Assembly: GCF_002813635.1 (NCBI RefSeq)
Contig: NZ_CP016382.1
Location: 1,178,001 to 1,242,000, forward strand
Length of the DNA: 64,000 bases
Direction: 5' to 3'
From: Spiribacter roseus
Lineage (GTDB): Bacteria; Pseudomonadota; Gammaproteobacteria; Nitrococcales; Nitrococcaceae
Shown here: positions 48,228 through 63,969 of the stretch, piece by piece
Layout of the letters: each line of letters opens with the position of its first letter
Numbering within the stretch: position 1 is the stretch's first letter
The notes under the pieces: model-generated
What the model saw: only the letters and a program-made list of their open reading frames with translations
What the model was told of the DNA's origin: nothing
Databases searched by the model: none
Program-made: the position numbers and the translations under genes

Positions 48228-51200
48228 ATGGCAAACGTCGACGCGGCCTATGCCGAGCTTCACTGCATCAGCAACTTCAGCTTTCTGCGCGGGGCCTCAC
48301 ATCCCGAAGAGCTGGTGCGCCGGGCGGCGGCCCTTGGCTACCGGGCACTCGCGCTGACCGATGAATGCTCCCTCGCCGGTGTGGTCCGGGCCCATGCCGC
48401 CGCCCGCGATGGCGACCTGTCGCTCATCATCGGCAGTGAATTCCGGCTGGCGGACGGCCTGCACCTGGTACTGCTGGCTCCGGACCGGTCGGCCTATGCC
48501 CGGCTGTCAGCGCTGATCGCACTGGGCCGCAGCCAGGCCGACAAGGGTCACTATCGGCTCGAGCGCAGCGATCTTCAGGATGGTGTCCCCGGCTGTCTGG
48601 CACTGCTGGTCACCCAGCCGGACAGCCCCGCGGAAGACGCTGCCTGGATCCGGCGCACATTCCCCGATCGGGCCTGGCTTAGCACCGCCATCCAGCGCGA
48701 TGGCCGCGACGCCGAAAGAATCCGGCATTGCCAGGACCTTGCCCATCGTCATGACCTGCCGGCCGTGGCGAGCGGTGGCATCGTGATGCATCGCCGCGGG
48801 CGAAGGGCATTGCAGGACACCCTCACCGCCATCCGCCACGGCCGACGGCTCAGCGAGCTGGGCGCGGCCGCGATGGCCAATGGCGAACGTCATCTGCGCC
48901 CGGGACGGCACATCGCCCGCGATTATCCGCGGGCCATGATCAGCGAAACCCTGCGGATCGCCGAGCGCTGCCATTTCAGTCTCGACGAACTGCGCTATGA
49001 ATACCCCGAAGAGCTGGTCCCCGCCGAGCATACCCCCGCCAGCTGGCTGCGCGACCGGGTGGAGGCCGGGGCCCGGGCACGCTGGCCCGACGGCGCCCCG
49101 GCATCGGTCCACGCGGCCATCGAGCACGAGCTCGCCCTGATCCGCGAGCTGGCCTATGAACCGTTCTTTCTGACCGTTCACGACATGGTCGAATTCGCCC
49201 GCCGCCAGGGCATCCTCTGCCAGGGGCGCGGCTCGGCGGCCAACTCCACCGTCTGCTATTGCCTGGGGATCACCGCGGTGGATCCGGCCCGGTCGAGTCT
49301 GCTGTTCGAGCGGTTCATCTCGCGCGAGCGCAATGAACCGCCGGACATTGATGTCGACTTCGAGCACGACCGGCGCGAGGAGGTCATTCAGTACATCTAC
49401 CGCAAATACGGCCGGCATCGGGCGGCCCTGGCCGCCACGGTGATCTGCTACCGCCCCCGAAGCGCAGTGCGCGACGTCGGCAAGGCGCTGGGACTGGATG
49501 GCGATCAGATCGAACGCCTCACCGGCACCCTGCAGTGGTGGGATGGACAGTCCATCGAGCCCGAGCGACTCATCGAGGCGGGATTCGACCCGGACAATCC
49601 CATGATCCATCGCCTCCTGACACTGGTCCATGAACTGGTGGGATTCCCGCGTCACCTCTCCCAGCACGTCGGCGGTTTCGTGATCAGTCAGGGCCCGCTC
49701 AGCGAGCTGGTGCCCACCGAGAATGCGGCCATGGCCGGACGCAGCATCATCCAGTGGGACAAGGACGACCTCGAGACACTGGGACTGCTCAAGGTCGACT
49801 GCCTGGCCCTGGGCATGCTCAGCGCCATCCGGCGCAGCCTGGCACTGATCGAGCGGCATTACGGACGCCCGCTGGCGCTGGCGGATATCCCGGCCGAGGA
49901 CCCGGCGGTTTACGACATGCTGGGTCGTGCCGATACCGTGGGGGTCTTTCAGGTGGAGTCGCGGGCGCAGATGGCCATGCTGCCGCGGCTTCGGCCACGC
50001 TGCTTCTATGATCTGGTCATCGAGATTTCCATCGTTCGTCCGGGACCGATTCAGGGCGACATGGTGCACCCGTATCTGCGACGCCGGGCCGGGCAGGAAG
50101 CCGTGGATTATCCCAGCGACGCCGTTCGCGGCGTCCTCGAGCGCACCCTGGGCGTACCGATTTTCCAGGAGCAGGTCATGCAGCTCGCCATTGTCGCGGC
50201 GGGCTTCAGCCCGGGCGAAGCCGATTCACTGCGTCGCGCCATGGCCGCCTGGAAAAAGCGTGGCGGGCTGGGGCCATTCAGGGAGCGTTTACTCGAGGGC
50301 ATGCGCGAGCGTGGCTATGCACCCGAGTTCGCGGAGCGATTGTTCGAGCAGATCTGCGGGTTCGGCGATTACGGCTTCCCCGAATCCCATGCCGCCAGTT
50401 TTGCCCTGCTCGTCTATGTCTCGGCCTGGCTCAAGTGCCACTACCCGGCGGTCTTCACCTGTGCACTGCTCAACAGCCAGCCCATGGGCTTTTACGCCCC
50501 CGCGCAGCTGGTTCGCGACGCCCGTGCCCATGGCGTCGAGGTGACCGGCGTTGATGTGCGTTTCAGCGACTGGGACTCCACCCTCGAGCGCGATCGCGAC
50601 TCGACGGCGGCACCCAGTCTGCGACTGGGCATGCGCCTGGTCCGCGGACTGAGCACACAGGCCGCGCGGCGCCTGTGCCAGACCCGCGAGCAGGACGGGC
50701 CGTTTCGCGATGTCGCCGATCTTGCCCGGCGCGCCCGTCTCGACCGGGGCAGCCTGCGGGCACTGGCCGACGCCGGGGCCCTGGCCGGCATCGGCGGGCA
50801 TCGCCGCCGGGCCTGGTGGCAGGTGCTGGGCATCGAGGCGCGCGGCCCGCTGCTTGCATCAACGCCGGCCCGGGAATCCACGCCGGACCTGCCCGCACCT
50901 TCCGAGGCCGAGGATCTGCTGGGCGACTATCGCGGCCTGGGGCTCAGCCTGGGCCGCCATCCGCTGGCGCTGCTTCGGCCACGACTCCGTGAACAGGGGT
51001 TTCGACCGGCCACGGAACTGGCCGATCACGGTCATCGCCGCATTGCCCGGGCAGCGGGCCTGGTCATCAATCGCCAGCGCCCGGGCGCGGCGGGTGGCGT
51101 GGTTTTTCTGACCCTCGAAGACGAAACCGGCAGCGTCAACGTGGTGGTCTGGAAGGACCTTGCCGAGCGCCAGCGCCCGCAGGTGATCGGCGCGCGTCTG

Positions 51201-51320
51201 CTCGGCGTCATCGGTATCTGGGAGCAGCGCGACGATGTCTGCCACCTGATTGCCGGACGACTCGAGGATCACAGCCACCTTCTGGGCGAACTGCAGACCC
51301 GATCACGGGATTTCCACTGA
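48228..51320 (+). CDS. dnaE2: Error-prone DNA polymerase III alpha subunit DnaE2 (ImuC)
   Basis: A C-family polymerase of 1030 residues that performs mutagenic translesion synthesis with ImuA and ImuB. The PHP domain opens [21 protein letters not shown]. The polymerase active site PDIDVDF places catalytic aspartates at 373, 375 and 377; other conserved strings are [64 protein letters not shown] and [19 protein letters not shown]. An OB domain ends the protein ([17 protein letters not shown]). As in other DnaE2 proteins the C-terminal tau-binding part of DnaE1 is absent. It ends the LexA-controlled cassette. Confidence 0.97.
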   Translation: MANVDAAYAELHCISNFSFLRGASHPEELVRRAAALGYRALALTDECSLAGVVRAHAAARDGDLSLIIGSEFRLADGLHLVLLAPDRSAYARLSALIALGRSQADKGHYRLERSDLQDGVPGCLALLVTQPDSPAEDAAWIRRTFPDRAWLSTAIQRDGRDAERIRHCQDLAHRHDLPAVASGGIVMHRRGRRALQDTLTAIRHGRRLSELGAAAMANGERHLRPGRHIARDYPRAMISETLRIAERCHFSLDELRYEYPEELVPAEHTPASWLRDRVEAGARARWPDGAPASVHAAIEHELALIRELAYEPFFLTVHDMVEFARRQGILCQGRGSAANSTVCYCLGITAVDPARSSLLFERFISRERNEPPDIDVDFEHDRREEVIQYIYRKYGRHRAALAATVICYRPRSAVRDVGKALGLDGDQIERLTGTLQWWDGQSIEPERLIEAGFDPDNPMIHRLLTLVHELVGFPRHLSQHVGGFVISQGPLSELVPTENAAMAGRSIIQWDKDDLETLGLLKVDCLALGMLSAIRRSLALIERHYGRPLALADIPAEDPAVYDMLGRADTVGVFQVESRAQMAMLPRLRPRCFYDLVIEISIVRPGPIQGDMVHPYLRRRAGQEAVDYPSDAVRGVLERTLGVPIFQEQVMQLAIVAAGFSPGEADSLRRAMAAWKKRGGLGPFRERLLEGMRERGYAPEFAERLFEQICGFGDYGFPESHAASFALLVYVSAWLKCHYPAVFTCALLNSQPMGFYAPAQLVRDARAHGVEVTGVDVRFSDWDSTLERDRDSTAAPSLRLGMRLVRGLSTQAARRLCQTREQDGPFRDVADLARRARLDRGSLRALADAGALAGIGGHRRRAWWQVLGIEARGPLLASTPARESTPDLPAPSEAEDLLGDYRGLGLSLGRHPLALLRPRLREQGFRPATELADHGHRRIARAAGLVINRQRPGAAGGVVFLTLEDETGSVNVVVWKDLAERQRPQVIGARLLGVIGIWEQRDDVCHLIAGRLEDHSHLLGELQTRSRDFH

Positions 51321-51385
51321 CGGCACGCACCCGGTGGCGATAGGATAGGGGCATTCAGTCAACCGGACGCCCATTGATCCAGCCC

Positions 51386-53224
51386 ATGCACAACGCGATG
51401 TCGAGCCCCCCGGCGGTCACCGAAGCCGGCCAGATCCTGGAATCGGTCTTTGGCTATTCGCAGTTCCGTGGCCGCCAGGCCGAAATCATCGAGCATGTCA
51501 TCAATGGCGGTGACGCCCTGGTGCTGATGCCCACGGGGGGCGGCAAATCCCTGTGCTACCAGATCCCGGCGCTGGTGCGCCCCGGGGTCGCGGTGGTCAT
51601 TTCGCCGCTGATCGCCCTGATGACCGACCAGGTCAGCGCCCTGCGACAGCAGGGGGTACGGGCGGCGGCGCTCAATTCGAGCCTGCCCGCCGAGACCCGC
51701 GCCGAGACCGAGCGCGCCCTGCAGGCCGGTACGATCGATCTGCTGTACGTGGCCCCGGAGCGGCTGCTGAACAGCGATCTGATGCATCGGCTGAGCGCCA
51801 TCGACGTGGCCCTGTTCGCCATCGACGAGGCGCACTGCGTATCACAGTGGGGGCATGATTTCCGGCCCGAGTACCAGCAGCTCGGCGCCATCGGCGAGCG
51901 CTTCCCCCATGTCCCGCGGCTTGCCCTCACCGCCACGGCGGATCAGCGCACCCGCGAGGAAATCCGCAGCGGACTGCTGCCTGATGACGCCGCCTCGTTC
52001 GTCTCGAGCTTTGACCGGCCCAACATCCGCTACGAAGTGGGCCTCAAGGAACGGCCCCGGGAGCAGCTGCTGGCGTTCATCCGCAGCCGTCATGCCGGTG
52101 AGTCGGGGATCGTCTACTGCATGTCGCGGCGCGCCACCGAGCAGATCGCCGATTGGCTGAATACCCGTGGCGTCCCTGCACTGGCCTATCATGCCGGGCT
52201 TGAGCAGACCCTGCGCGCCCACCACCAGGCCCGGTTTCTGCGCGAGGAAGGGCTGGTGATGGTGGCCACGGTGGCCTTCGGCATGGGCATCGATAAACCC
52301 GATGTCCGCTTTGTCGCCCACCTCGACCTGCCCAAGACCCTCGAGGCCTACTACCAGGAGACGGGCCGGGCCGGCCGCGACGGCCTGCCCGCGGATGCCT
52401 GGCTGGTGTATGGCCTGCAGGACATTTACCGCATCCGCCAGATGGGGGCCGAATCCAGCGCCGGCGAGGGGCACAAGCGCCGCGAAAAACAGCGTCTGGA
52501 GGCCCTGCTGGGTTTTTGCGAAACCCACGAGTGCCGACGCCCCACCCTGCTGGGGCATTTTGGCGAGCACTATGCCGGACGCTGCGAGTACTGCGACAAC
52601 TGCCAGTCCCCTCCGCGCACCTGGGACGCGGCGGACCCGGCCCGCCGGCTGCTGTCCTGCGTCTATCGTACCGGGCAGCGGTTCGGCGCGGCCCACGTCA
52701 TCGACGTGCTGCTGGGCCAGGACAACGACCGCATCCGGCAGCGCGGCCACGACCAGCTGAGCACCTTCGCCATCGGCACCGACCTGTCACGCAGCACCTG
52801 GCAGTCAGTGATCCGCCAGCTGCTGGCGCATGGCTACCTCGAACCCGACCCAGAGGGCCATGGCGGTCTGCGCCTGAATGACGCGTGTCGGCCCCTGCTG
52901 CGGGGGGAACAGGGACTCGAGCTGCGCGAGGATCTGCCCGCCCAGCGGCCTCAGTCCCGGGCCCGGGTCGCCGCATCGGATGTGGCCATGGCGCCGGACA
53001 CCTGGGCGGCGCTGCGCGCCCAACGCCGCCGACTGGCGGAAACCGAGGGGGTTCCGCCCTACGTCATCTTTCACGATGCCACGCTGCTCGCGATGGTCGA
53101 GCAGCATCCGCGCAGTCTTGAAGAATTCGCGGCACTGCCTGGCGTCGGCGCCCGCAAGCTCGAGCGCTACGGCGAAGCCTTTCTGGAGACCCTGGCCACG
53201 CTGCCCGACCCCGCCAGTCGCTGA
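51386..53224 (+). CDS. recQ: ATP-dependent DNA helicase RecQ
   Basis: A 3'-5' helicase of 612 residues from ATG 51386 (TTG 51374 and ATG 51398 are alternatives). Motif I is [17 protein letters not shown], motif [20 protein letters not shown], then [25 protein letters not shown], and motif [18 protein letters not shown]. The zinc site uses Cys residues in CETHECRRP and RCEYCDNC. An RQC winged helix and a C-terminal HRDC domain ([37 protein letters not shown]) complete the canonical layout. It lies 65 bases after dnaE2; a TAGGAT at 51341-51346 may be its own -10. No LexA box was found in that gap. Confidence 0.97.
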   Translation: MHNAMSSPPAVTEAGQILESVFGYSQFRGRQAEIIEHVINGGDALVLMPTGGGKSLCYQIPALVRPGVAVVISPLIALMTDQVSALRQQGVRAAALNSSLPAETRAETERALQAGTIDLLYVAPERLLNSDLMHRLSAIDVALFAIDEAHCVSQWGHDFRPEYQQLGAIGERFPHVPRLALTATADQRTREEIRSGLLPDDAASFVSSFDRPNIRYEVGLKERPREQLLAFIRSRHAGESGIVYCMSRRATEQIADWLNTRGVPALAYHAGLEQTLRAHHQARFLREEGLVMVATVAFGMGIDKPDVRFVAHLDLPKTLEAYYQETGRAGRDGLPADAWLVYGLQDIYRIRQMGAESSAGEGHKRREKQRLEALLGFCETHECRRPTLLGHFGEHYAGRCEYCDNCQSPPRTWDAADPARRLLSCVYRTGQRFGAAHVIDVLLGQDNDRIRQRGHDQLSTFAIGTDLSRSTWQSVIRQLLAHGYLEPDPEGHGGLRLNDACRPLLRGEQGLELREDLPAQRPQSRARVAASDVAMAPDTWAALRAQRRRLAETEGVPPYVIFHDATLLAMVEQHPRSLEEFAALPGVGARKLERYGEAFLETLATLPDPASR

Positions 53225-53229
53225 CGCGT

Positions 53230-53235
53230 TAGACT
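53230..53235 (+). promoter_or_regulatory. -10 element of the ABC exporter gene, predicted leaderless
   Basis: TAGACT followed by six bases (GGGTGG) and ATG 53242. GGGTGG could be read as a very weak, too-close ribosome-binding site, so the leaderless reading is favoured. No good -35 element is seen. Confidence 0.4.
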
Positions 53236-53241
53236 GGGTGG

Positions 53242-55038
53242 ATGGCAGTCTCACAGTACCTGGGCGTCTTTCGCTACAGCCGCCGCGCCATCGAACTGGT
53301 CTGGCAGACCAGTCGCCTGCTGACCCTGGTGCTGGCCACCGGCACGCTCGTCGCCGGTCTGCTGCCGGCCGCCGCCGCCTGGGTCGGACAGCTGATCGTC
53401 GATGGGGTGGTCGCGGCCATTGATGCCAGTCAGGGCATTCCCACCGAACTGCTCTGGCTGGTCGCCCTCGAGGGGGCGATCATGATGGGCATCGCCGGGG
53501 CCCAGCGCGCCATCCAGATCGCCCAGTCGCTGCTGCGCGCCCAGCTCGGGCAGCGGGTCAACGTCATGATTCTGGAAAAGGCCCAGTCGCTGCAGCTCGC
53601 CGATTTCGAAGACTCGGAATTCTACGACAAGTTGACTCGTGCCCGGCGCGAGGCCTCGAGCCGGCCGCTCAGCCTGGTCAACCGCACCTTCGGCCTGATC
53701 CAGAACGGCATCTCGCTGGCCAGCTTTGCCGGCCTGCTGCTCGGCTTCTCGCCCTGGGCGGTGCTGATTCTGGTGCTGGCGGGACTGCCGCAGTTTTTCT
53801 CCGAGGCGAAGTTCTCGGGCGATGCGTTTCGGCTGTTCCGCTGGCGCAGCCCCGATACCCGCCGGCAGATGTATCTGGAGACCGTTCTGGCCCGCGAGGA
53901 CAGCGCCAAGGAGGTCAAGCTCTTCCAGCTGGGTCCGTTGCTGCTGCAGCGCTATCGCGACATCTTCAAACGGCTCTATCGCGAGGACCGTCGCCTGACA
54001 CTGCGGCGCGATCTGTGGGGCTTTGCCCTGGGGCTGATCGCCACGCTGGCATTCTATGGCACCTATGCGTGGATCGTGGTGACCACCGTCGCCGGGCGCA
54101 TCACGCTGGGTCAGATGACCATGTACCTGAGCGTTTTCCGACAGGGCCAGAGCGCGGTCAGCGCAAGCCTGACCGCCATCAGCGGGATGTACGAGGACAA
54201 CCTCTACCTGTCCAACCTGTACGAGTATCTCGAACAGCCGGTGAGTGTGGGTCAGGGCGAGGCCACCGCCGGCGACATCCCCGGTGATGGTCTGCGCTTC
54301 GAGTCGGTGAGCTTTCGCTATCCCGGCAGTGACAGTGACGCGCTCAGCGATGTGTCGCTGCATCTGACACCCGGGCGCAGCATTGCGCTGGTGGGCAGCA
54401 ACGGCTCGGGCAAGACCACGATGATCAAGCTGCTGGCCGGACTGTATGCACCCACCGCCGGGCGCATCCTGCTCGATGGCACCGATCTGCGTGACTGGGA
54501 CAGCGCCGCCCTGCGCGAGCGGATCGGCATCATTTTCCAGGATTTCATGCGCTACCAACTGCCGGTCGGCGAGAACATCGGAGCCGGCGACGTGGCGCAT
54601 TTCCAGGACGAGGAGCGCTGGCAGCGCGCTGCCCAAAAGGGACTGGCGGAGACCTTCATCGAGGAGATTCCCGGCGGCTACCATGCCCAGCTGGGTCGTT
54701 GGTTCCGCGACGGCCGCGAGCTCTCGGGCGGTCAGTGGCAGAAGATCGCGGTCGCCCGCGCCTTCATGCGTGAGGGCGCCGATGTGCTGGTGCTGGACGA
54801 GCCGACCGCGGCGATGGATGCCGCCGCCGAGGCGGAGATCTTCGAGCACTTCCGCACGCTGACCGAAGACCGTATGGCGATCCTCATTTCACACCGCTTT
54901 TCCACCGTGCGGATGGCCGACGAAATCCTCGTGGTCGACGCCGGCCACATCATCGAGCGCGGCGATCACGAGTCGCTGCTGGCCGCCGACGGCCACTACG
55001 CCCGGTTGTTCCGGCTGCAGGCGGCGGGCTATCAGTGA
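53242..55038 (+). CDS. Fused ABC exporter (permease + ATPase), substrate unknown
   Basis: A type IV (exporter-fold) ABC half-transporter of 598 residues, expected to dimerise. Five to six membrane segments span about residues 20-300, with a long coupling region rich in Arg (FRLFRWRSPDTRRQMYLETV). The ATPase has Walker A VGSNGSGKTTMIKLLAG, Q-loop IIFQDFMRYQL, a signature of unusual wording (ELSGGQWQKIAVARAF), Walker B VLVLDEPTAAMD and switch LISHRFSTV. It resembles the subgroup often found with peptide or lantibiotic genes, but no such gene is near. It starts 17 bases after recQ and its stop overlaps the start of tmcA, tying it to tmcA and the double uvrA. Confidence 0.88.
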   Translation: MAVSQYLGVFRYSRRAIELVWQTSRLLTLVLATGTLVAGLLPAAAAWVGQLIVDGVVAAIDASQGIPTELLWLVALEGAIMMGIAGAQRAIQIAQSLLRAQLGQRVNVMILEKAQSLQLADFEDSEFYDKLTRARREASSRPLSLVNRTFGLIQNGISLASFAGLLLGFSPWAVLILVLAGLPQFFSEAKFSGDAFRLFRWRSPDTRRQMYLETVLAREDSAKEVKLFQLGPLLLQRYRDIFKRLYREDRRLTLRRDLWGFALGLIATLAFYGTYAWIVVTTVAGRITLGQMTMYLSVFRQGQSAVSASLTAISGMYEDNLYLSNLYEYLEQPVSVGQGEATAGDIPGDGLRFESVSFRYPGSDSDALSDVSLHLTPGRSIALVGSNGSGKTTMIKLLAGLYAPTAGRILLDGTDLRDWDSAALRERIGIIFQDFMRYQLPVGENIGAGDVAHFQDEERWQRAAQKGLAETFIEEIPGGYHAQLGRWFRDGRELSGGQWQKIAVARAFMREGADVLVLDEPTAAMDAAAEAEIFEHFRTLTEDRMAILISHRFSTVRMADEILVVDAGHIIERGDHESLLAADGHYARLFRLQAAGYQ

Positions 55039-57003
55039 TGCCGGGCGGCCGGCGATCACTGATCTGGATCGAGGGTGACGCCGGGACCTGTCGGCATCAG
55101 GCGCTGACACTGCTCGCGCAGTGGCCGGCGTCGAGGATCGGCTGGATCGGGGCCCCGCTGACGGGATGGCCCGGCCCACTCGCCCCGCGGCTGCAACCGC
55201 TGCGACCCGGCCATGGGCGAGCGCTGCTTGGCCAGACCCTCGCGGCGGGGGTGATTGATGCCCATGTGGGCCTTGATCCGGATGACCTGGGCGCCCTTGT
55301 GGGCACCATCGACGGTAACGGCATGGCCGTGTTGCTGACGCCCCCGGCGGAGGACTGGCCACTCCAGGCCGACGCTGGGGACTCGGTGTTCATCCGCCGC
55401 CTGGCCGACTGCCTCGCCCATGACCCGGCCGTGCACCGCCCCACTCGGGTCATACCCTGTCCGCGGCCCGCCGCCCTGTCCGCGACGTCACCCGATGATC
55501 AGCCGACCACCGATCAGCGCCGGATCATCCGGGCCATCACGACCCTTGCCGAGCGGCCCGGCGGAGGCACATTACTGGTGACCGCTGACCGTGGCCGGGG
55601 CAAATCCGCCGCCCTCGGCATGGCGCTGCAGGCGCTGGAGCCCCATCGTCCCACCCGTCTCACCGCTCCGTCCCGGGCGGCCGCCGCGACCGCGATCAGC
55701 CGCGCCGGGGACGCGGCCCCGCGGTTCATTGCCCCCGAGGACGTCACGCCGGACGACTCACTGCTACTCATCGACGAGGCGGCCGCCCTGCCGCTGCCGC
55801 TGATCGTTCGACAGGTCAATGACAACCCGCGCTGCGTGCTGACGGGCACGGTGCACGGCTACGAAGGCAGTGGTCGGGGCCTGATCCTGCGACTGGCCGA
55901 GGCGCTCAGCCAGCGTCCACTCGAGCATCTGATCATGCACCAGCCGGTCCGCTGGGCGGCGGATGACCCCCTCGAGGCGCTCATCGACCGCCTCCTGCTG
56001 TTGAGTGCCGAGCCCGATGGGCCCGCGCCCGCGGGTCCGGTCACGGTCACGGCCATCAGCGCCGGGGATCTGGCCGCCGACGAATCGGACCTGCGCGATG
56101 CCTTCGGCCTGCTCGTGGCCGGCCACTACCAGACACGTCCCCGGGATCTGCGCCAGCTGCTCGACGATCCGGCCATCCGCCTGTACACCGCCCGCAGTCA
56201 GGGCCGGATTGTCGGCATTCTGGCGGCCCGCATCGAAGGCGGTCTGGATGCCGACCTATGCCACGAGATCCACCGGGGCCGACGCCGCCCCGCCGGGCAT
56301 CTGATCGCCCAGTCGCTCACCTTTCATGCCGGCGTGGCGGGGGCCGCGCGACACCACGGACGGCGCATCCAGCGCATTGCCGTGCGTGGCGACTCCCGGC
56401 GCCAGGGAATCGGTCGACGGCTGATCGCAGCGGCCCGGCAGGATGCACAGGCGGCCGGCGAGGACTGGCTCGGCACCAGTTTCGGGATGACGGCCGGGTT
56501 GCTGGATTTCTGGATGGCCTGCGGGTTGACGCCGGTGCGCGTGGGCAATCACCAGGATGCCCGCAGCGGGACATTCTCGGTTATCCTTCTACAAGGGCTG
56601 AATGCGGTGGGCAGGCAGCTGTGTCGGGAGGCCGGCCTGCGCCTGGCGGTGCACCTGCCCGACCAACTGAACCACAGCCTCCGCGATCTGTCTTCTGAGC
56701 TGCGCAAGCGGCTCTGGCGCGACCCGCCGGACGAGTCTGCGCGGCGGCGCATCGACACCGCCGACCTGCGCGCCTTCGCCCTGGGGCATCGCTCGCTGCT
56801 CGATACCCATGGCGCACTCTGCCGGTGGGCGGCATCGAGCGCCGCCGGCGCTGTCCGCTCCGCGCACGACCGGGCGTTGCTCACCGCCGCGGTCGAGACA
56901 CCCCAGCAGGCCGGCGCCCTGGCCCGTGCCGGCGGCGTGGCAGGACGCCGGGCGGCGATCGCCCGACTGCGCCAATTGATTGCCCAAAGCCCGAGGATCA
57001 ACG

Positions 57004-57011
<8 letters not shown>
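55038..57011 (+). CDS. tmcA: tRNA(Met) cytidine acetyltransferase TmcA
   Basis: Uses ATP and acetyl-CoA to form N4-acetylcytidine at the wobble base of elongator tRNA(Met); 657 residues. An N-terminal DUF1726-like region precedes the helicase-like ATPase with Walker A VTADRGRGKSAALGMAL, Walker B LLIDEAAALPLPLI and TVHGYEGSGRGLILR. The GNAT domain contains IQRIAVRGDSRRQGIGRRLI and SFGMTAGLLDFWMACGLTPV. The C-terminal tRNA-binding part follows. ATG 55038 shares one base with the stop of the ABC exporter; a GTG one codon upstream is possible. Its last eight bases overlap the start of the uvrA-like gene. Confidence 0.95.
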
Positions 57012-62517
<5,506 letters not shown>

Positions 62518-62907
62518 TCAGTCCCGCCCGCCCCGCTTGAAAGCCGCCAGACGCTGCCGGTCGCGGCGGTCGGGGCGATGATCAGGCCGCGGCTGGGCGG
62601 CGGCGGCCGCCCGCAGCTCGTCGCGCTGGCGCTCGCGGGCGCGGACACTGGCTTCGGTCTCGGTGTAAAGGGCCTGCGCCTGGGGGGCGGGGCCGCGCTG
62701 TTCGGCGAGGCCCTCGACATCCACTTCGAAGGTCTGCGGGCCCTTGCGGATCAGCAGCCGGTTACCGGCACGGACCGCCCGGGCCGGCTTGGCGCGCACG
62801 CCGTCGACCTCCACCTTGCCGCCCTTGATCGCATCCACCGCCAGCCGCCGGGTCTTGAAAAAACGCGCCGCCCACAGCCAGCGGTCCAGGCGCACCGATT
62901 CAGCCAT
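62518..62907 (-). CDS. hslR: Ribosome-associated heat shock protein Hsp15 (S4 domain)
   Basis: A 129-residue RNA-binding protein that in E. coli binds 50S subunits carrying a stalled nascent chain and helps recycle them after heat shock. The S4 domain spans about residues 5-60 (VRLDRWLWAARFFKTRRLAV, GGKVEVDGVRAKPARAVRAG). The C-terminal third is basic and Arg/Ala-rich (QRDELRAAAAAQPRPDHRPD), as in the family. The start overlaps the last eight bases of the CBS-domain gene. Its stop touches the uvrA-like stop on the other strand in TGATCA. Confidence 0.94.
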   Translation of the reverse strand: MAESVRLDRWLWAARFFKTRRLAVDAIKGGKVEVDGVRAKPARAVRAGNRLLIRKGPQTFEVDVEGLAEQRGPAPQAQALYTETEASVRARERQRDELRAAAAAQPRPDHRPDRRDRQRLAAFKRGGRD

Positions 62908-63358
62908 CCGCGTGTCCCGTGTAACTGCCGTGCATGTAGCTGGTCAGCGCCGCCACCTCCATGTCGCGCTCGCGCACGACGGCGGCACTCAGATCCCGCA
63001 CCGACACCATTCCCAGCACGTGCTGCTCATCCATGACCGGTAGATGCCGGACATTGCGCTCGGCCACCAGGGCAAGGGCCTGATCGGTGGTGCCCGAAGG
63101 CCCGATCCAGAACACCTCGCGGGTCATCACCGACTCGAGGGCCGTGGTGGCGGGATCGAGCCGCTCACCCAGAACCCGCCGCAGCACATCGCGCTCGGTA
63201 AAGATCCCCAGCAGGGTTTCGTCGGGCGTCATCACGAGCACGGCGCCGATGTTGCGCCGGTTCATGAGGGCAACGGCGTCGGCGGCCGTGCTCTCCGGCC
63301 CCAGTGCCTGCAGGGATCCGTTTCCCTCGCGCAGCAGCGATCGCATGGTATTGGGCAT
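62900..63358 (-). CDS. CBS-domain pair protein
   Basis: A 152-residue protein consisting of two CBS repeats (about residues 10-70 and 78-140). Repeat one shows AADAVALMNRRNIGAVLVM and LLGIFTERDVLRRVLG; repeat two shows TTDQALALVAERNVRHLPVM and LGMVSVRDLSAAVV. CBS pairs (Bateman modules) bind adenine nucleotides or other ligands and regulate partners; no partner domain is fused here. It is the first of a two-gene unit with hslR. Histidines and tyrosine near the end (MHGSYTGHADG) are outside the fold. Confidence 0.9.
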   Translation of the reverse strand: MPNTMRSLLREGNGSLQALGPESTAADAVALMNRRNIGAVLVMTPDETLLGIFTERDVLRRVLGERLDPATTALESVMTREVFWIGPSGTTDQALALVAERNVRHLPVMDEQHVLGMVSVRDLSAAVVRERDMEVAALTSYMHGSYTGHADG

Positions 63359-63388
63359 CAGACTCTCCTCCGGTAGTCGCCGCGCCGT

Positions 63389-63868
63389 TTACACCAGCGC
63401 CTGTTCTGCGATGACAATACCGTCGCGATCGGCACAGAGCCACTCACCGGGGGTCATGGTGGCGCCGGCCAGGGTCACCACGACGCCCACCTCGCCCGCG
63501 CCGTCGGGCTGACTGCGGCAGGGGTGGGTGTTGAGTGCCTTGATGCCGATGTCCAGATCGGCCAGATCGGCCGCGTCCCGCACGCAGCCATACACCAGCA
63601 GCCCGGCCCAGCCATTGTCCCGCGCCTTGGCCGCGAGCTGATCGCCCATCAGTGCGCAGCGCAGCGATCCCGAGCCGTCGACCACCAGCACCCGACCCTC
63701 GCCCGGGGTATCGAGCACCTCCCGCACCCGGCTGTTGTCCTCGAAGGTCTTCACGGTCTGAATCACGCCGGCAAAGCCGTGGCGGCCGCCGTAGTCACCG
63801 AAGATCGGGGCCAGCACACGCAGCGCGTCGGCATGGTCGTCGCAGAGATCGGTTGTCTTGATTGCCAT
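63389..63868 (-). CDS. rraA: RraA family protein (RNase E regulator or 4-hydroxy-4-methyl-2-oxoglutarate aldolase type)
   Basis: A 159-residue RraA homolog. RraA of E. coli binds and inhibits RNase E; other members are aldolases. Similarity to E. coli RraA is strong at TTDLCDDHADALRVLAPIFG, HGFAGVIQTVKTFEDN, GRVLVVDGSGSLRCALMGD, GLLVYGCVRDAADLADLDIG and CADRDGIVIAEQAL. The GxVRD arginine-aspartate pair of the active-site region is kept. ATG 63868 has AAGGAG eight bases upstream; translation further up lacks similarity. The gene lies 30 bases upstream of the CBS gene on the same strand. The two possible activities cannot be separated by sequence alone. Confidence 0.92.
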   Translation of the reverse strand: MAIKTTDLCDDHADALRVLAPIFGDYGGRHGFAGVIQTVKTFEDNSRVREVLDTPGEGRVLVVDGSGSLRCALMGDQLAAKARDNGWAGLLVYGCVRDAADLADLDIGIKALNTHPCRSQPDGAGEVGVVVTLAGATMTPGEWLCADRDGIVIAEQALV

Positions 63869-63941
63869 TCCGGGACTCCTTGGATGATGCCCCAACGCTA
63901 ACCGGCCACTGATCCGTGAGCAACTCCGCGGGCCGTCTGGT

Positions 63942-63969
63942 TTGACACGCCGCCGCGGCGGCGGACAAT
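63942..63969 (+). promoter_or_regulatory. Strong sigma70-like promoter pointing out of the window, with palindromic spacer
   Basis: TTGACA (63942-63947), a 16-base spacer that is itself a perfect palindrome (CGCCGCCGCGGCGGCG, 63948-63963), and GACAAT (63964-63969). The downstream discriminator is G/C-rich. The gene it drives starts at or beyond the right edge. Confidence 0.5.

Noticed and set aside
51321..51385. LexA box upstream of recQ
   Set aside because: No CTGT-N8-ACAG or close variant occurs in the gap. The gap before imuA (45114-45137) and the start of the uvrA-like gene also lack one.
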